A DNA stretch of 38,557 nt from a virus: positions 1 through 38,557 of IMG/VR virus record IMGVR_UViG_3300043449_001802, one strand, 5' to 3'. Numbering within the stretch: position 1 is the first letter of the stretch; every line of letters begins with the position of its first letter. Below are positions 22,837 through 32,134 of the stretch, piece after piece. The notes under the pieces are model-generated. The model had not been told where the DNA came from. It saw nothing but the letters and a program-made list of their open reading frames with translations, and made no database searches. The translations under genes were made by a program, and so were the position numbers.

Positions 22837-23697
22837 ATGGATTTATCATCTCTCTCAAATGCCTCGACCACAGCGATTTCGCTTTCGAATTTAATCTTAG
22901 TAACTCCTAATCAAACTGTAGGCTATCAGCCACAAAACGACCCGAGCTATGTGCGAGATACTCAAAACCCACTTCCCTCGGCGCTTTTATTTAATTACGA
23001 GGGCGAGCAAACTGTCGCTTTAACCTCGGACATTACCGATCATTTTATTGAAAACAATACTGTGGTAAACGATCAAATTGCCCTTCGCCCGATTATTGTC
23101 ACCACTCATGGTTTCGTTGGTGAGCTTAATAATATCGCGCCGCCCGAGCTCACAGTTTTGAAAACTATCGCCTCAAAATTGACCACGATTGGCGCTTATA
23201 CTCCCTCTCTGTCCGAATCGGCAATTCTTGCATATGACAATGCTTTACAGACCTACAATACGGTTCAGGCTGTGAAAAAAGCGGCCGTGAGCGCATGGAG
23301 TTCAATCAATGGCGGATCACAAAGTGGGACCAGCGTAATCAATGGATCTGGGATCGAGGCAGAAAAAAATCAAACTGAACAGCAGAGGTATTTCCAGCAA
23401 TTTTACGGTTATTGGTCAAATCGGACTCTTTTTACTATCCAAACGCCTTGGGCAATTTTCCAGGATATGGCAATTCAATCGCTACGAGCCATTCAAGATG
23501 CTGAAACGCGAATGATTACGGATTTTGAGGTTACGTTTAAAATGCTCCGTTTTGCGAGCACTTTAAACCTGGCATTGCCGTTGTATGATGTAAATTATTA
23601 TGACGGGCGCGCTGGCTCGTATGGTTCTACAATTCAAGACTCTGGGACGCATACTCTTCAAACATCGCCGACTTCTTTTGTCGGCAATTTGGCGTGA
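22837..23697 (+). CDS. Baseplate hub/distal tail protein (Dit-like)
   Basis: Of 286 residues. The early part contains GEQTVALTSDITDHFIENN, then QIALRPIIVTTHGFVGEL, matching the Dit-like N-terminal domain of small myophage tail proteins. The C-terminal half is helical then beta-rich. It probably connects the tube to the baseplate hub. Confidence 0.75.
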   Translation: MDLSSLSNASTTAISLSNLILVTPNQTVGYQPQNDPSYVRDTQNPLPSALLFNYEGEQTVALTSDITDHFIENNTVVNDQIALRPIIVTTHGFVGELNNIAPPELTVLKTIASKLTTIGAYTPSLSESAILAYDNALQTYNTVQAVKKAAVSAWSSINGGSQSGTSVINGSGIEAEKNQTEQQRYFQQFYGYWSNRTLFTIQTPWAIFQDMAIQSLRAIQDAETRMITDFEVTFKMLRFASTLNLALPLYDVNYYDGRAGSYGSTIQDSGTHTLQTSPTSFVGNLA

Positions 23698-23706
23698 GGG
23701 AATTAA

Positions 23707-24054
23707 ATGTATCAAATTCAAAACCTCACCAGTGGAGCCCGTCAGAAACAGAACCTAGTTTTGCCTGATGGAACTACTATTCAAATCAACCTGCGATTTT
23801 CGCCCATGCAATATGGCTGGTTTTTAACTTCGCTTGTGTATGGCGATTTTGTTTTAAATGGCGTTCGCATTGTTAACAGCCCAAATATGCTGCATCAATG
23901 GCGAAATAAAATTCCATTCGGTCTTGCCTGTTTCAGCGCCCATGACCGCGAGCCCTCTCTACAAAAGGATTTTTCTTCGGGCTCTTCAAAACTATATGTT
24001 TTATCGGAAGCCGAGGTTGCGCAATATACGGAATTTTTGAATGGACAAATTTAA
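23707..24054 (+). CDS. Baseplate plug-like protein
   Basis: Of 115 residues. The pattern GARQKQNLVLPDGTTIQINL, YGWFLTSLVYGDF and GVRIVNSP is that of the small baseplate plug protein known from simple myophages such as cyanophage Pam3. It lies between the Dit-like and hub genes, as expected. Ends 14 bases into the next gene. Confidence 0.72.
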   Translation: MYQIQNLTSGARQKQNLVLPDGTTIQINLRFSPMQYGWFLTSLVYGDFVLNGVRIVNSPNMLHQWRNKIPFGLACFSAHDREPSLQKDFSSGSSKLYVLSEAEVAQYTEFLNGQI

Positions 24055-24901
24055 TCGTAATTTTAGACTTTTAATTCAAAAAAAGGATGGCAACACTCTT
24101 GAAGTTCGCCGTCCGTTTACGATTGAATTTGACGTTCATCGAAACAATTTCAGTTCGGCAAATGTTGCCTCAATGCGGATTTACAATCTTAGCAAGGAAA
24201 ACCGCGCCTCAGTTCGCTTAGATCAATATGATTACGAAAATAAAAACCGGATCATAGAATTTTACGCTGGCTATGGCGACAATCTTTCTCTTGGTTTTAA
24301 AGGAAATATCACTCAAGCCTGGTCAGTTCGCGAAGGCGTTGATTTTATTACGCAGATCGAAAGTTTCGACGCTGGATATGCTTACAATAACGCAGTCACT
24401 GATTTGCAATTTCCAGAGGGAACGCTCTATTCCTCCGTCATTGATTCGCTGGTGAATAGTTTAAAAAACTACGGAGTCGAGCGAGGTGCCATTAGTAATT
24501 TTGAAGGGACCCTGCCGCGTGGGAATAGCTATAGTGGAAACACGACTCAACTATTGAGAGAGCTCTCTGGTGGCGGTTTTTTTATTGATAATGGAAAAGT
24601 GTATATGCTGCGAGATAACCAAGCTCTCGATTTGGCAGTACCTACAATTTCGGTGGATAACGGCTTGCTCGGAACGCCAACACTTGAAGAACAGTATTTG
24701 AATTTCGATATGCTTTTTGAACCAGGCTTACGGGTCGGTCAAATTATCAATCTGAAAAGCCAGAGCGCCGATCATTTTAATGGGCTTCATAAAATTATTA
24801 GCATCAAACATCGTGGTATTATTTCCGAAACAGTAAGTGGAACGGCGATTACGTCGCTGGGCTTATCACCAGGTGTATTCGTCACAATACCGGAGGGTTG
24901 A
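24041..24901 (+). CDS. Baseplate hub protein (gp27/gpD-like)
   Basis: Of 286 residues. It has a beta-barrel-like start (TIEFDVHRNNFSSANVAS, MRIYNLSKENRASVRL), then EFYAGYGDNLSLGFKGNI, as in baseplate hub proteins that connect the tail tube to the spike. The next gene, a spike-like protein, overlaps by 4 bases. Confidence 0.78.
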   Translation: MDKFNRNFRLLIQKKDGNTLEVRRPFTIEFDVHRNNFSSANVASMRIYNLSKENRASVRLDQYDYENKNRIIEFYAGYGDNLSLGFKGNITQAWSVREGVDFITQIESFDAGYAYNNAVTDLQFPEGTLYSSVIDSLVNSLKNYGVERGAISNFEGTLPRGNSYSGNTTQLLRELSGGGFFIDNGKVYMLRDNQALDLAVPTISVDNGLLGTPTLEEQYLNFDMLFEPGLRVGQIINLKSQSADHFNGLHKIISIKHRGIISETVSGTAITSLGLSPGVFVTIPEG

Positions 24902-25596
24902 TGTCGATTGAGTATGTAAGAAAAAAGGTCGATCCCACTCTTAAGGATGTTTTGGACCTTTTTCGCAATCAAATTTTTCTGGAGTTTAATTGTCACGCCA
25001 TCGCGACAGTGAAATCTTTTAATGCTGAAAAACAAACAATTACGGCGACGATCAATTATCCGAAAACCTATTTTCAAAAAGACGCCCAGGGAAACTATCA
25101 ACCTTTACCTGTGCCTTATCCTGTTCTCGTTGATCTTCCAGTTGTGGTTGTCGGTGGCGGCGATGCTTTCCTGACAATGCCAATTGTCGAGGGCGATCAA
25201 GCCGTTGTTTTATTTAATGATCGCGATTTTGATAATTGGTATCAGGGCGGGAAAAACGCTGAGCTTGCTACAAATCGAATGCACTCAATGGCCGATGGGA
25301 TAGCTATTATCGGGCTTCATTCGCTGGCAAATCCCATTCCCAATTACGACACGACTCGGGCGACCTTGAGGAATGGCGAAACAGGCGTTGGAGTTTCAAC
25401 CGATAAGGTTAAGATTTTCAATTCGTCCGATAGCTTGGGCCCTATTTTAGTTCAGCTCGTAACTGACCTAGCCACTTTTGCAACGGCTGTTTCGGCTGCG
25501 GCAACGGTAGGCGATGTGGCCACAGCGGCAACGACGCTTTCATCAAATCTGACAGCTCATCAAACCATTCTCAAACTGCAAGGACTACTCGAATGA
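24898..25596 (+). CDS. Central spike protein (Gp138-like)
   Basis: Of 232 residues. The sequence HAIATVKSFNAEKQTITATI, YPVLVDLPVVVVGGG and DQAVVLFNDRDFDNWYQGG matches the OB-fold and beta-helix start of Gp138-type spikes, which pierce the outer membrane. The C-terminus is Ala/Thr-rich and helical. An outer-membrane-piercing spike fits a Gram-negative host. Confidence 0.82.
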   Translation: MMSIEYVRKKVDPTLKDVLDLFRNQIFLEFNCHAIATVKSFNAEKQTITATINYPKTYFQKDAQGNYQPLPVPYPVLVDLPVVVVGGGDAFLTMPIVEGDQAVVLFNDRDFDNWYQGGKNAELATNRMHSMADGIAIIGLHSLANPIPNYDTTRATLRNGETGVGVSTDKVKIFNSSDSLGPILVQLVTDLATFATAVSAAATVGDVATAATTLSSNLTAHQTILKLQGLLE

Positions 25597-26018
25597 TTGT
25601 GCGAGCATTAGACGTCAATGGTGACTGGTGTTTTGGCAAGGGTCAAAATGACTACAAGCGAAACCAAGATCAAATCATGCAAACAATAAAAACTCGCCTG
25701 ATGTCTTTTTTGGGCGACTGTTTTTTTGCGACAAATGCTGGGATCGATTGGTTCAATTTGATGGGCGCAAAAAATAAACTGGCCCTTGAGCTCGCGGTTC
25801 GCTCAGTTATTCTCAACACGGCAGGAGTTTTGCGGTTCAGAGGCGTTCCCTCGATAACACTCGACCCACGAACCAGGCTCGTTTCAATGCAGTTCGTCGT
25901 TGAGACAATTTTCACAACAAATGCCGTTTCGCCGCTATCATTACAGACATCATTTATTTTGACCGAAAGCGGCGATGTCCTAAATACTGAAAGCGGTCTT
26001 CCGATTGTAGGTGGGTGA
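25593..26018 (+). CDS. Baseplate wedge protein (gp25-like)
   Basis: Of 141 residues, overlapping the spike gene. It has the gp25/GpW pattern: QIMQTIKTRLMSFLGDCFF, NAGIDWF, LELAVRSVILNTAGV, then DPRTRLVSMQFVV. It is the wedge component that starts sheath assembly. Confidence 0.83.
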   Translation: MIVRALDVNGDWCFGKGQNDYKRNQDQIMQTIKTRLMSFLGDCFFATNAGIDWFNLMGAKNKLALELAVRSVILNTAGVLRFRGVPSITLDPRTRLVSMQFVVETIFTTNAVSPLSLQTSFILTESGDVLNTESGLPIVGG

Positions 26019-26021
26019 TAA

Positions 26022-27428
26022 ATGCCGAATACGCTTGATGCTACTGGGTTGACGCTTAAAACCCAAGAAGAACTGATCCAGTATTTTACAGAAAAATATC
26101 AGGCTATTTACGGAGCTGATATCAACCTGGATCAGGATTCACCAGATGGTCAGTGGATGATGATTCAAATTCAGGCTGTTTTAGACATCCAGGATTTAAT
26201 CATGCAAGTCTACAATAGCATGGATCCTGATCTCGCCATCGGGAACGTACTCGATCAGCGTGTGGCAATTAACGGGATCCAGCGACAGGCTGGGACCTAT
26301 ACGTTGACGAATGTTTCAATCGTTACGACTGCGGCTTGCAATCTTTACGGCTTGGATCAGGAGTTGGAGCCCGTCTATACGGTTCAAGACAATGCTGGGA
26401 ACCAGTTTTATCTTGTAGCCTCAAGCTACATTGCAGGAGCGGGCACAACCGCGCTTTCTTTTCGAGCCAAAAATCCAGGCGCAGTTTTAACGGTTCCCAA
26501 CACGATCACAACTCCAGTAACGATCGTTCTGGGAGTGGATTCAGTTAATAACCCGACTAGCTATTCAAGCCTGGGAATCAATGAGGAAACGGACAACGAG
26601 CTTCGCATTCGACGGCAAAAATCCGTCGCGCTTGCTTCACAGGGCTACCTCGCCGGATTGATTGCCGCATTGGAAAACCTGACGGGCATGAACTCGGTTT
26701 ACGTTTACGAAAACACAACCTCCGTAATAGATGGCGATTTGATTCCAGGCCATTCTATTTGGGTAGTGGTTTCTGGAACGGCTGATTCTTCGGCCATTGC
26801 CAATGCGATTTATCAAAAGCGAAATGCAGGCTGTGGAATGAAGGGCTCGGAGACTTACAACATTACCCAGCCTGACGGCACGATCATGACAATCCGTTGG
26901 GATATGGTAGCTGCCGAAGACCTTTACATTAAATTTGAAGTTTCCTCGTTGGATGGTACTAACGATCCCGACTATGCGGGAATTTTGTCCGGTCTTCCGG
27001 CAAGCCTTATCCCTGGTGTTTATCAGCAAGTAAATATCAACGAGCTTGCAACACTCGTTCAGGATATTGATGCAAATACACTGGTCACAAATGCCGGATT
27101 TTCCACTAGCGCAGGTGGGACTTATTACAATTCATTGACGCCAACGACTAAAGCCGATCAGTTTGCGGTTTCGGCGGCCAGAATTATTTTGCTCCCGATA
27201 TTGCTTACTCCAAAGGCTCCCAGCGTGGTTCATGCTCAGACCGAACAGTTTTCCGCCATCGGCGGCTATGGTTCGCTGACTTATTCTCTTTTCGTGAATA
27301 ACTCGGGTGGCTCTATCAACAGCTCAAGTGGCTTGTATACCGCAGGAGCAACGCCCTCAGTTTCAGATACCGTGAGAGTTACCGATTCACTTGGAAATTA
27401 TACCGATGTAATTGTGGCGGTAATATGA
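26022..27428 (+). CDS. Baseplate J-like wedge protein with C-terminal Ig-like domain
   Basis: Of 468 residues. It has DATGLTLKTQEELIQYFTEK, then DLAIGNVLDQRVAINGIQR and a central DNELRIRRQKSVAL, as in Baseplate_J proteins. The last ~70 residues (SAIGGYGSLTYSLFVNN, SSSGLYTAGAT) are an Ig-like domain similar to that on the tail-terminator-like protein. The J-like part builds the wedge ring; the Ig part is probably exposed. Confidence 0.85.
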   Translation: MPNTLDATGLTLKTQEELIQYFTEKYQAIYGADINLDQDSPDGQWMMIQIQAVLDIQDLIMQVYNSMDPDLAIGNVLDQRVAINGIQRQAGTYTLTNVSIVTTAACNLYGLDQELEPVYTVQDNAGNQFYLVASSYIAGAGTTALSFRAKNPGAVLTVPNTITTPVTIVLGVDSVNNPTSYSSLGINEETDNELRIRRQKSVALASQGYLAGLIAALENLTGMNSVYVYENTTSVIDGDLIPGHSIWVVVSGTADSSAIANAIYQKRNAGCGMKGSETYNITQPDGTIMTIRWDMVAAEDLYIKFEVSSLDGTNDPDYAGILSGLPASLIPGVYQQVNINELATLVQDIDANTLVTNAGFSTSAGGTYYNSLTPTTKADQFAVSAARIILLPILLTPKAPSVVHAQTEQFSAIGGYGSLTYSLFVNNSGGSINSSSGLYTAGATPSVSDTVRVTDSLGNYTDVIVAVI

Positions 27429-28039
27429 CGACTACTGAACTTGCAGAGTATTATGCTGGCCTTTTAATCATTCAATACATTGGAAAATTAAAAGCCTATG
27501 CAACGGTTCGAGATACGGTTTATCCGATTCTCGTCGATCAAATGCCTTTGCAGGTTCAGGACTCTTTTGACATTGAAACAGCCGTTGGCGTCCAGCTCGA
27601 CACAATTGGTAAATACATAGGCGCTTCTCGCTATGGTTATGGATTGTCAGGCCAGCCGATAGCCCTTGACGATGAAGATTACCGGAAACTTATCAAGTTG
27701 ATTCGGATTAAAAATAACTCCGGCTCCTCTCTTTATGAGATTCAGCAATTACTTGCGGTAAACTTCCCAAGCGAAATTTTCGTGAGCGACAATACAGCGA
27801 TGGGTTTAAACTACCTTTTGCTTGATAGTCTGGGAACGACCGACTTGCTGGAATTGATTGTGACGGGCGGCTATTTGCCAAGGCCGATGGCGGTTGAGGT
27901 TTCTGCAACAATTATTGCGACTCATGAATTCCCGTTCTTCGGTGTTAGGACTTACGATGCTGCGGCTTCGGGAGTTTCGCCGCTGAACTCATACGATCTT
28001 TACAATTTAACTTACCCGATGCTGACCTACGACAGTTAA
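27425..28039 (+). CDS. Baseplate protein, gpI/DUF2612-like
   Basis: Of 204 residues, coupled to the J-like gene. It contains AVGVQLDTIGKYIGASRYG and DDEDYRKLIKLIRIKNNSG, typical of DUF2612 proteins that follow gpJ and anchor tail fibres. Its gene is followed directly by two fibre genes. Confidence 0.83.
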   Translation: MTTTELAEYYAGLLIIQYIGKLKAYATVRDTVYPILVDQMPLQVQDSFDIETAVGVQLDTIGKYIGASRYGYGLSGQPIALDDEDYRKLIKLIRIKNNSGSSLYEIQQLLAVNFPSEIFVSDNTAMGLNYLLLDSLGTTDLLELIVTGGYLPRPMAVEVSATIIATHEFPFFGVRTYDAAASGVSPLNSYDLYNLTYPMLTYDS

Positions 28040-28048
28040 GGAGCGACG

Positions 28049-29125
28049 ATGGCAAAAATCATTAGGTATCACGAACAAATTTTCGGCTCGTTGGCAGCTA
28101 CGAATCAGATTGCAAAATTTGGCTCGCTTTATGCGGGATCTCCTCAGCGCACTGATGGTGCTACGGCGACGCCTAGTTTTGTCGAGGCTCTCGGAAACTG
28201 GCTGACTGGGTGGTATGGCGCGGCGATTGGCGGGAATTCTCCCGCGATTGAAGACCTTAATGCCGCTCACTACGCTCATTCTTATCAAATTGCATACATC
28301 ATGCAGGCGGGCATTGCTGAATGGATTACCGATGCGACTTATTACATCGGTTCATTAGTGAATGTCTCTGGCGTAATTTACATTTCCAAAACAGATGACA
28401 ACCTTGGCAATGACCCAACTACCGATGGCGTAAACTGGAAACTTTACAGCCCAGAGCCCGTTGGTATCGGTAAGGATTATTGGGGCGCATCTCTTCCCGC
28501 TGGCTACGTCTGGGCGTCCGGTAAAACCATCGGGAACCCATCGTCTAATGCTACCGAACGGGCGAATGATGATACTTGGGATTTATTTTCGCTCTTCTGG
28601 TCCTCGGGCTCGGACACTACTCTTCCAATCTATACGAGCGCAGGCGTCTTGTCGTCGCGTGGTGTTTCAGCCGCCGCAGACTGGGCCTTGAATAAAGCAA
28701 TCGCGGTTCCTGACAAGCGCGGGCGTGTTTCCGTTGGTCGTGACGATCTCGGAGGAACTGCGGCGAATCGAATTACTCTCGCTGGATGCGGTATTGTCGG
28801 AACAACATTCGGAACATCGGGCGGCGAACAAACGCATACCTTGACCGAAACCGAAATGCCAACGCATACGCATATTCAGTCCAGCCACAGTCACGGATCA
28901 ACCTTTTGGATTTGGCGAAATGATTCTGGCAGCTATCATGCTCCTGGGCTTGTCGCCGGTCATATTCGAGATGCTACCGACGATTTCGGTGGCTCGGGTG
29001 GCGCTTACACTCAAAGGAACATTACAACCAGCGGGTATACGGCAACGAATGCCAACACGGGCGGAAGTGGCGCTCATAATAACGTCCAGCCTTCCATCAT
29101 TTGTAACTACATTATTAAACTGTAA
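28049..29125 (+). CDS. Tail fibre with phage tail collar-type C-terminus
   Basis: Of 358 residues. GGAG precedes the start. The C-terminal half has tail-collar features: WGASLPAGYVWASG, PDKRGRVSVGRDDLGG, a His-rich ETEMPTHTHIQSSHSHG metal-binding stretch and a final NNVQPSIICNYIIKL. It is probably a receptor-binding fibre, with the N-terminal ~130 residues attaching to the baseplate. Confidence 0.85.
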   Translation: MAKIIRYHEQIFGSLAATNQIAKFGSLYAGSPQRTDGATATPSFVEALGNWLTGWYGAAIGGNSPAIEDLNAAHYAHSYQIAYIMQAGIAEWITDATYYIGSLVNVSGVIYISKTDDNLGNDPTTDGVNWKLYSPEPVGIGKDYWGASLPAGYVWASGKTIGNPSSNATERANDDTWDLFSLFWSSGSDTTLPIYTSAGVLSSRGVSAAADWALNKAIAVPDKRGRVSVGRDDLGGTAANRITLAGCGIVGTTFGTSGGEQTHTLTETEMPTHTHIQSSHSHGSTFWIWRNDSGSYHAPGLVAGHIRDATDDFGGSGGAYTQRNITTSGYTATNANTGGSGAHNNVQPSIICNYIIKL

Positions 29126-29134
29126 GGTGATCCG

Positions 29135-31450
29135 ATGAAAAAGCCGATTGCAATTACCCTTTTCCTGACAGTCGCGATCGCTTTTGCAGCGTGGGCGGCA
29201 GATGTTAAAATTTCGGAACTGCCCGCTGGGACTGGCGCCTCTGCAACCAGCGCAGATGTTTTCCCATATGTTTCTTACCCGACCAAGGTCACAAAAAAAA
29301 TGACCTTGTTCGACTTGGTGAATGTTCCGATTTTCCAAACGACATTTGTTAAGACTGCCGATCTAGGAACTTTAACCGAGGACACTTCATCGGTTTTGAC
29401 TTTAACCGATTGGACGAATGCAACGGTCGGATCACCTAAAATTGAAGTAAAGCAGGCGACAGCCTTGCAGTCTGGCTACTTGCTTTCAAGCGATTGGACT
29501 ACCTTCAATAATAAACAGGATGCCCTGACTTTTACCGCTCCCTTGGTAAATACTTCAAATGTTGTTACTTGTGATGCGGCGTCAGGCTCGCAGGCGGGAT
29601 GTCTTTCCTCTACGGACTGGACGACTTTCAATAATAAACAAAATGCCCTGACATTTGGAAACCTAACAGACGTTGGAACGGATGGAATTTCCGTTACTGG
29701 TGGGACTGGCTCTGTCATCGGATCTGGCACTTCTATTAGCCAACACGTCGCTGATTCTTCGCACAATGGATATTTGTCATCAACTAATTGGTCTACTTTT
29801 AATAATAAAGCAAATAGCGGAGCGAACTCGGACATTACCTCGCTATCTGGAATCACTGGCGCTATTTCTACGCCTACTTATATTGACATGAACACGAGTC
29901 CAGGCGCGGTCACAGTAAGCGGTGGGCGATTGTATTGGGATTCAACTGGGACGCTTGCGATTGGGATGAACTCAGGAACATTCCATCAGAACGTAGGCGA
30001 AACCATTTTTGTCTATGGAAAAGCGACGGACACGATCACGGCTGGTCAGCTTATTATGCGCGATGGAGTTGTCGGAGCGTCCGGCGCGATCAAAATTAAA
30101 CCTGCCACGTCTGGGCTAACAAATCCGAACGAATTGGTCGGCGTAGCGACTCAAGATATTGCATTGAATAATTTCGGGCGCGTTACCGCTTTCGGTTACT
30201 TGGAAGGAATTAACACGAGCGGCGCATCGGCTGGACAGACCTGGGCCGATGACGATGAATTGTGGTACAACACTTCTGGCAGCGGTTTGATGACCAATGT
30301 AAAACCATCGGCTCCAACGCAAAAAACTAGCATTGGAAAGGTAATCAATGCTGGCTCGGGCGGCTCTGGCAAAATGTTTGTTAACCTTGTTCGTGGTTCT
30401 ACTCTGGGCGGAACGGATTCAAACGTACAACTATCAGCATCGCCCGCGAATAATTCTTTTATTACCTACGACTCCGCACTCGGATATTGGAAAGACGCAA
30501 CGGCCTCAGCATCAACGGCGCTTCTCGATGTATTTACTGGTGACTCTGGCTCGGGCGGCGCGAAGGGCTTAGTCCCTGCGCCTGCGGCTGGAGATGCTGC
30601 GGCAGAAAAATTTTTAAAAGCTAATGGCTCTTGGTCGGCAGTCACTTCCGCTTTAGTTAATCCAATGACGACATTGGGAGATCTTATTGTAGGAGGAGCC
30701 TTGGGCGTTCCGACTAGGCTCGGTATTGGTGCAAGTGGAACAGTCCTTGTTTCAAATGGTTCAACGGCAAGTTACGCAAGCCTTAAAGGTAATTCTACTT
30801 ATCTAAAAGCGCCAACGGTTCAAAAATTTACTTCTGGTAGTGGTACTTATACAACGCCGACAAATCCAAGTCCGCTTTATATTAAAGTTAAAATGGCTGG
30901 CGGTGGTGGTGGTGGTGCCGGTGGTGGTACGGCAAGTTTAGGAACTGGCGGTACAGGTGGAAACTCAACCTTTGGTTCCTCTTTGTTAACTGCTAACGGC
31001 GGTTCGGGTGGTGTCGGTAACGCCGCAGGTGGAGCTGGTGGAACTGTTACAGTAAATAGTCCGGCTATAAACGTCCATGCGATTGCAGGCATTCAGGGCA
31101 GCGCAGCCGGAACAACTTATCAAGGTGGGCATGGTGGTGTCGGTGGTGGCACTCCTCTCGGCCCTGGTGGTTCAACTGGTGGCTCTACAACGGCAGCGGC
31201 AAACGTGGGCATAGCTGGCACCACTAACACCGGAGCAGGTGGTGGTGGCGCTGGACATTTGTCGACCGGTGGATTTTCCGGTGGTGGCGGCGGAGCTGGT
31301 GGTTATATCGAAGCAATAATTGCCTCACCAAGTGCCACTTATGCTTACGCAGTGGGCGCGGCTGGTACTGCTGGAACTGCTGGCACAAGCGGCAACGCGG
31401 GCGGCGCTGGTGGTAGCGGGATTGTTATTGTGGAAGAGTATTATCAATAA
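29135..31450 (+). CDS. Large tail fibre/adhesin with signal-peptide-like N-terminus and Gly-rich tip
   Basis: Of 771 residues. It starts MKKPIAITLFLTVAIAFAA followed by WAAD, which looks like a cleavable signal peptide (basic n-region, hydrophobic core, AxA site), rare for a cytoplasmically assembled fibre. Residues ~25-70 resemble fibre attachment modules (VKISELPAGTGASATSADVF). Three copies of an S-x-W-x-TFNNK repeat follow (~110-230). The last ~180 residues are a glycine-rich tip (GGGGGGAGGG and similar), a pattern known from adhesins such as T-even gp38 that bind receptors through Gly-rich loops. Confidence 0.8.
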   Translation: MKKPIAITLFLTVAIAFAAWAADVKISELPAGTGASATSADVFPYVSYPTKVTKKMTLFDLVNVPIFQTTFVKTADLGTLTEDTSSVLTLTDWTNATVGSPKIEVKQATALQSGYLLSSDWTTFNNKQDALTFTAPLVNTSNVVTCDAASGSQAGCLSSTDWTTFNNKQNALTFGNLTDVGTDGISVTGGTGSVIGSGTSISQHVADSSHNGYLSSTNWSTFNNKANSGANSDITSLSGITGAISTPTYIDMNTSPGAVTVSGGRLYWDSTGTLAIGMNSGTFHQNVGETIFVYGKATDTITAGQLIMRDGVVGASGAIKIKPATSGLTNPNELVGVATQDIALNNFGRVTAFGYLEGINTSGASAGQTWADDDELWYNTSGSGLMTNVKPSAPTQKTSIGKVINAGSGGSGKMFVNLVRGSTLGGTDSNVQLSASPANNSFITYDSALGYWKDATASASTALLDVFTGDSGSGGAKGLVPAPAAGDAAAEKFLKANGSWSAVTSALVNPMTTLGDLIVGGALGVPTRLGIGASGTVLVSNGSTASYASLKGNSTYLKAPTVQKFTSGSGTYTTPTNPSPLYIKVKMAGGGGGGAGGGTASLGTGGTGGNSTFGSSLLTANGGSGGVGNAAGGAGGTVTVNSPAINVHAIAGIQGSAAGTTYQGGHGGVGGGTPLGPGGSTGGSTTAAANVGIAGTTNTGAGGGGAGHLSTGGFSGGGGGAGGYIEAIIASPSATYAYAVGAAGTAGTAGTSGNAGGAGGSGIVIVEEYYQ
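29472..29815 (+). repeat. Three diverged repeats in the fibre gene
   Basis: Near 29472, 29598 and 29767 the gene encodes SGYLLSSDWTTFNNKQ, AGCLSSTDWTTFNNKQ and NGYLSSTNWSTFNNKA, two of them continuing into DALTF or NALTF. The core DNA TTCAATAATAAA also repeats. Such short repeats are common in phage fibre shafts and can recombine. Confidence 0.85.
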
Positions 31451-31459
31451 GGAGGTCGC

Positions 31460-31588
31460 ATGAAATGGATTTTAGCAATCATTTGTCTGTTTGGAGCTTC
31501 GGGCTGTGCTACTCACCTGATGCAAAACTGCGAACAGCAAGGCGCGAGTCAATACTATCACTGTGAGGCCGCTTACCTTCACTTCTGA
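31460..31588 (+). CDS. Small lipoprotein, 42 aa
   Basis: A GGAGG lies directly upstream. The product begins MKWILAIICLFGASGCATH: a lipoprotein signal with a lipobox-like ASGC at 13-16, leaving a mature peptide of ~27 residues with two more Cys (QNCEQ, YHCEA). It is an outer-membrane lipoprotein candidate, possibly a very small o-spanin-like or surface protein, at the start of the lysis cassette. Confidence 0.7.
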   Translation: MKWILAIICLFGASGCATHLMQNCEQQGASQYYHCEAAYLHF

Positions 31589-31596
31589 GGTGAATC

Positions 31597-31836
31597 ATGC
31601 TTGAGCTGGTGAAAGACTACTGGCCTGTCATGGGTGGTTTTATTTCTCTTACCGTCTGGCTAATTCGCCAAGAGGGAAAAACCCTTAACTGCGAGCGAAG
31701 ACTCGATCACTTAGAAATGCAGGTCGATAACTTGCAAAGCGCCCTTGTTAAAGAATTGAACGAGGTGAAAACGGCGCTCGCTCGGATTGAAGGAATACTT
31801 CAGGGCCATCGCGAGGCCAGGAGGCCCGATGATTGA
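31597..31836 (+). CDS. Lysis-region membrane-anchored coiled-coil protein (XhlA-like or i-spanin-like)
   Basis: Of 79 residues, with GAGGTG upstream. One hydrophobic N-terminal segment (~8-24, PVMGGFISLTVWLI) is followed by a heptad-rich tail (CERRLDHLEMQVDNLQSALV). This N-in membrane anchor with a coiled coil resembles holin accessory proteins such as XhlA, or inner-membrane spanins. The two cannot be told apart by sequence alone. Confidence 0.65.
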   Translation: MLELVKDYWPVMGGFISLTVWLIRQEGKTLNCERRLDHLEMQVDNLQSALVKELNEVKTALARIEGILQGHREARRPDD

Positions 31837-32134
31837 CTTGTTAAAACATTCGATGTCGGCTTTACTGATCTCTCTGATCGGATGGTTCTTAAAACTGAAA
31901 GGGAATAAAATGGAAAAAGAAATTATCGGCGGCGATGTTGGTCCTGAAACCCATGTTGACCTAAAAATTAAAGACGGCGCGATTGTCGTTGAAGTGGCCT
32001 ACAAAGGCACTGACGGATTCGCTACGGTTCAAGCTGGCCTATTGCCCGAGGCGTTCCTCGATAAACTGAAGGCCCTCATCCCTGGCACTTTCGACGATAT
32101 TGCGATCGAGGCAACTAAAGCCGCGATCAAGTGA
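31829..32134 (+). CDS. Membrane-anchored lysis-region protein with possible internal start
   Basis: ATG 31829 has AGGAGG 6 bases upstream and gives 101 residues: one TM segment (MSALLISLIGWFLKL), then a soluble beta/helix domain starting EKEIIGGDVGPETHVDLKI. A second in-frame ATG at 31910, preceded by AAAGGGA, would give the soluble part alone (74 residues), so two products may be made, as in some holin/antiholin genes. The family is unknown. It overlaps the preceding gene by 8 bases. Confidence 0.65.
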   Translation: MIDLLKHSMSALLISLIGWFLKLKGNKMEKEIIGGDVGPETHVDLKIKDGAIVVEVAYKGTDGFATVQAGLLPEAFLDKLKALIPGTFDDIAIEATKAAIK

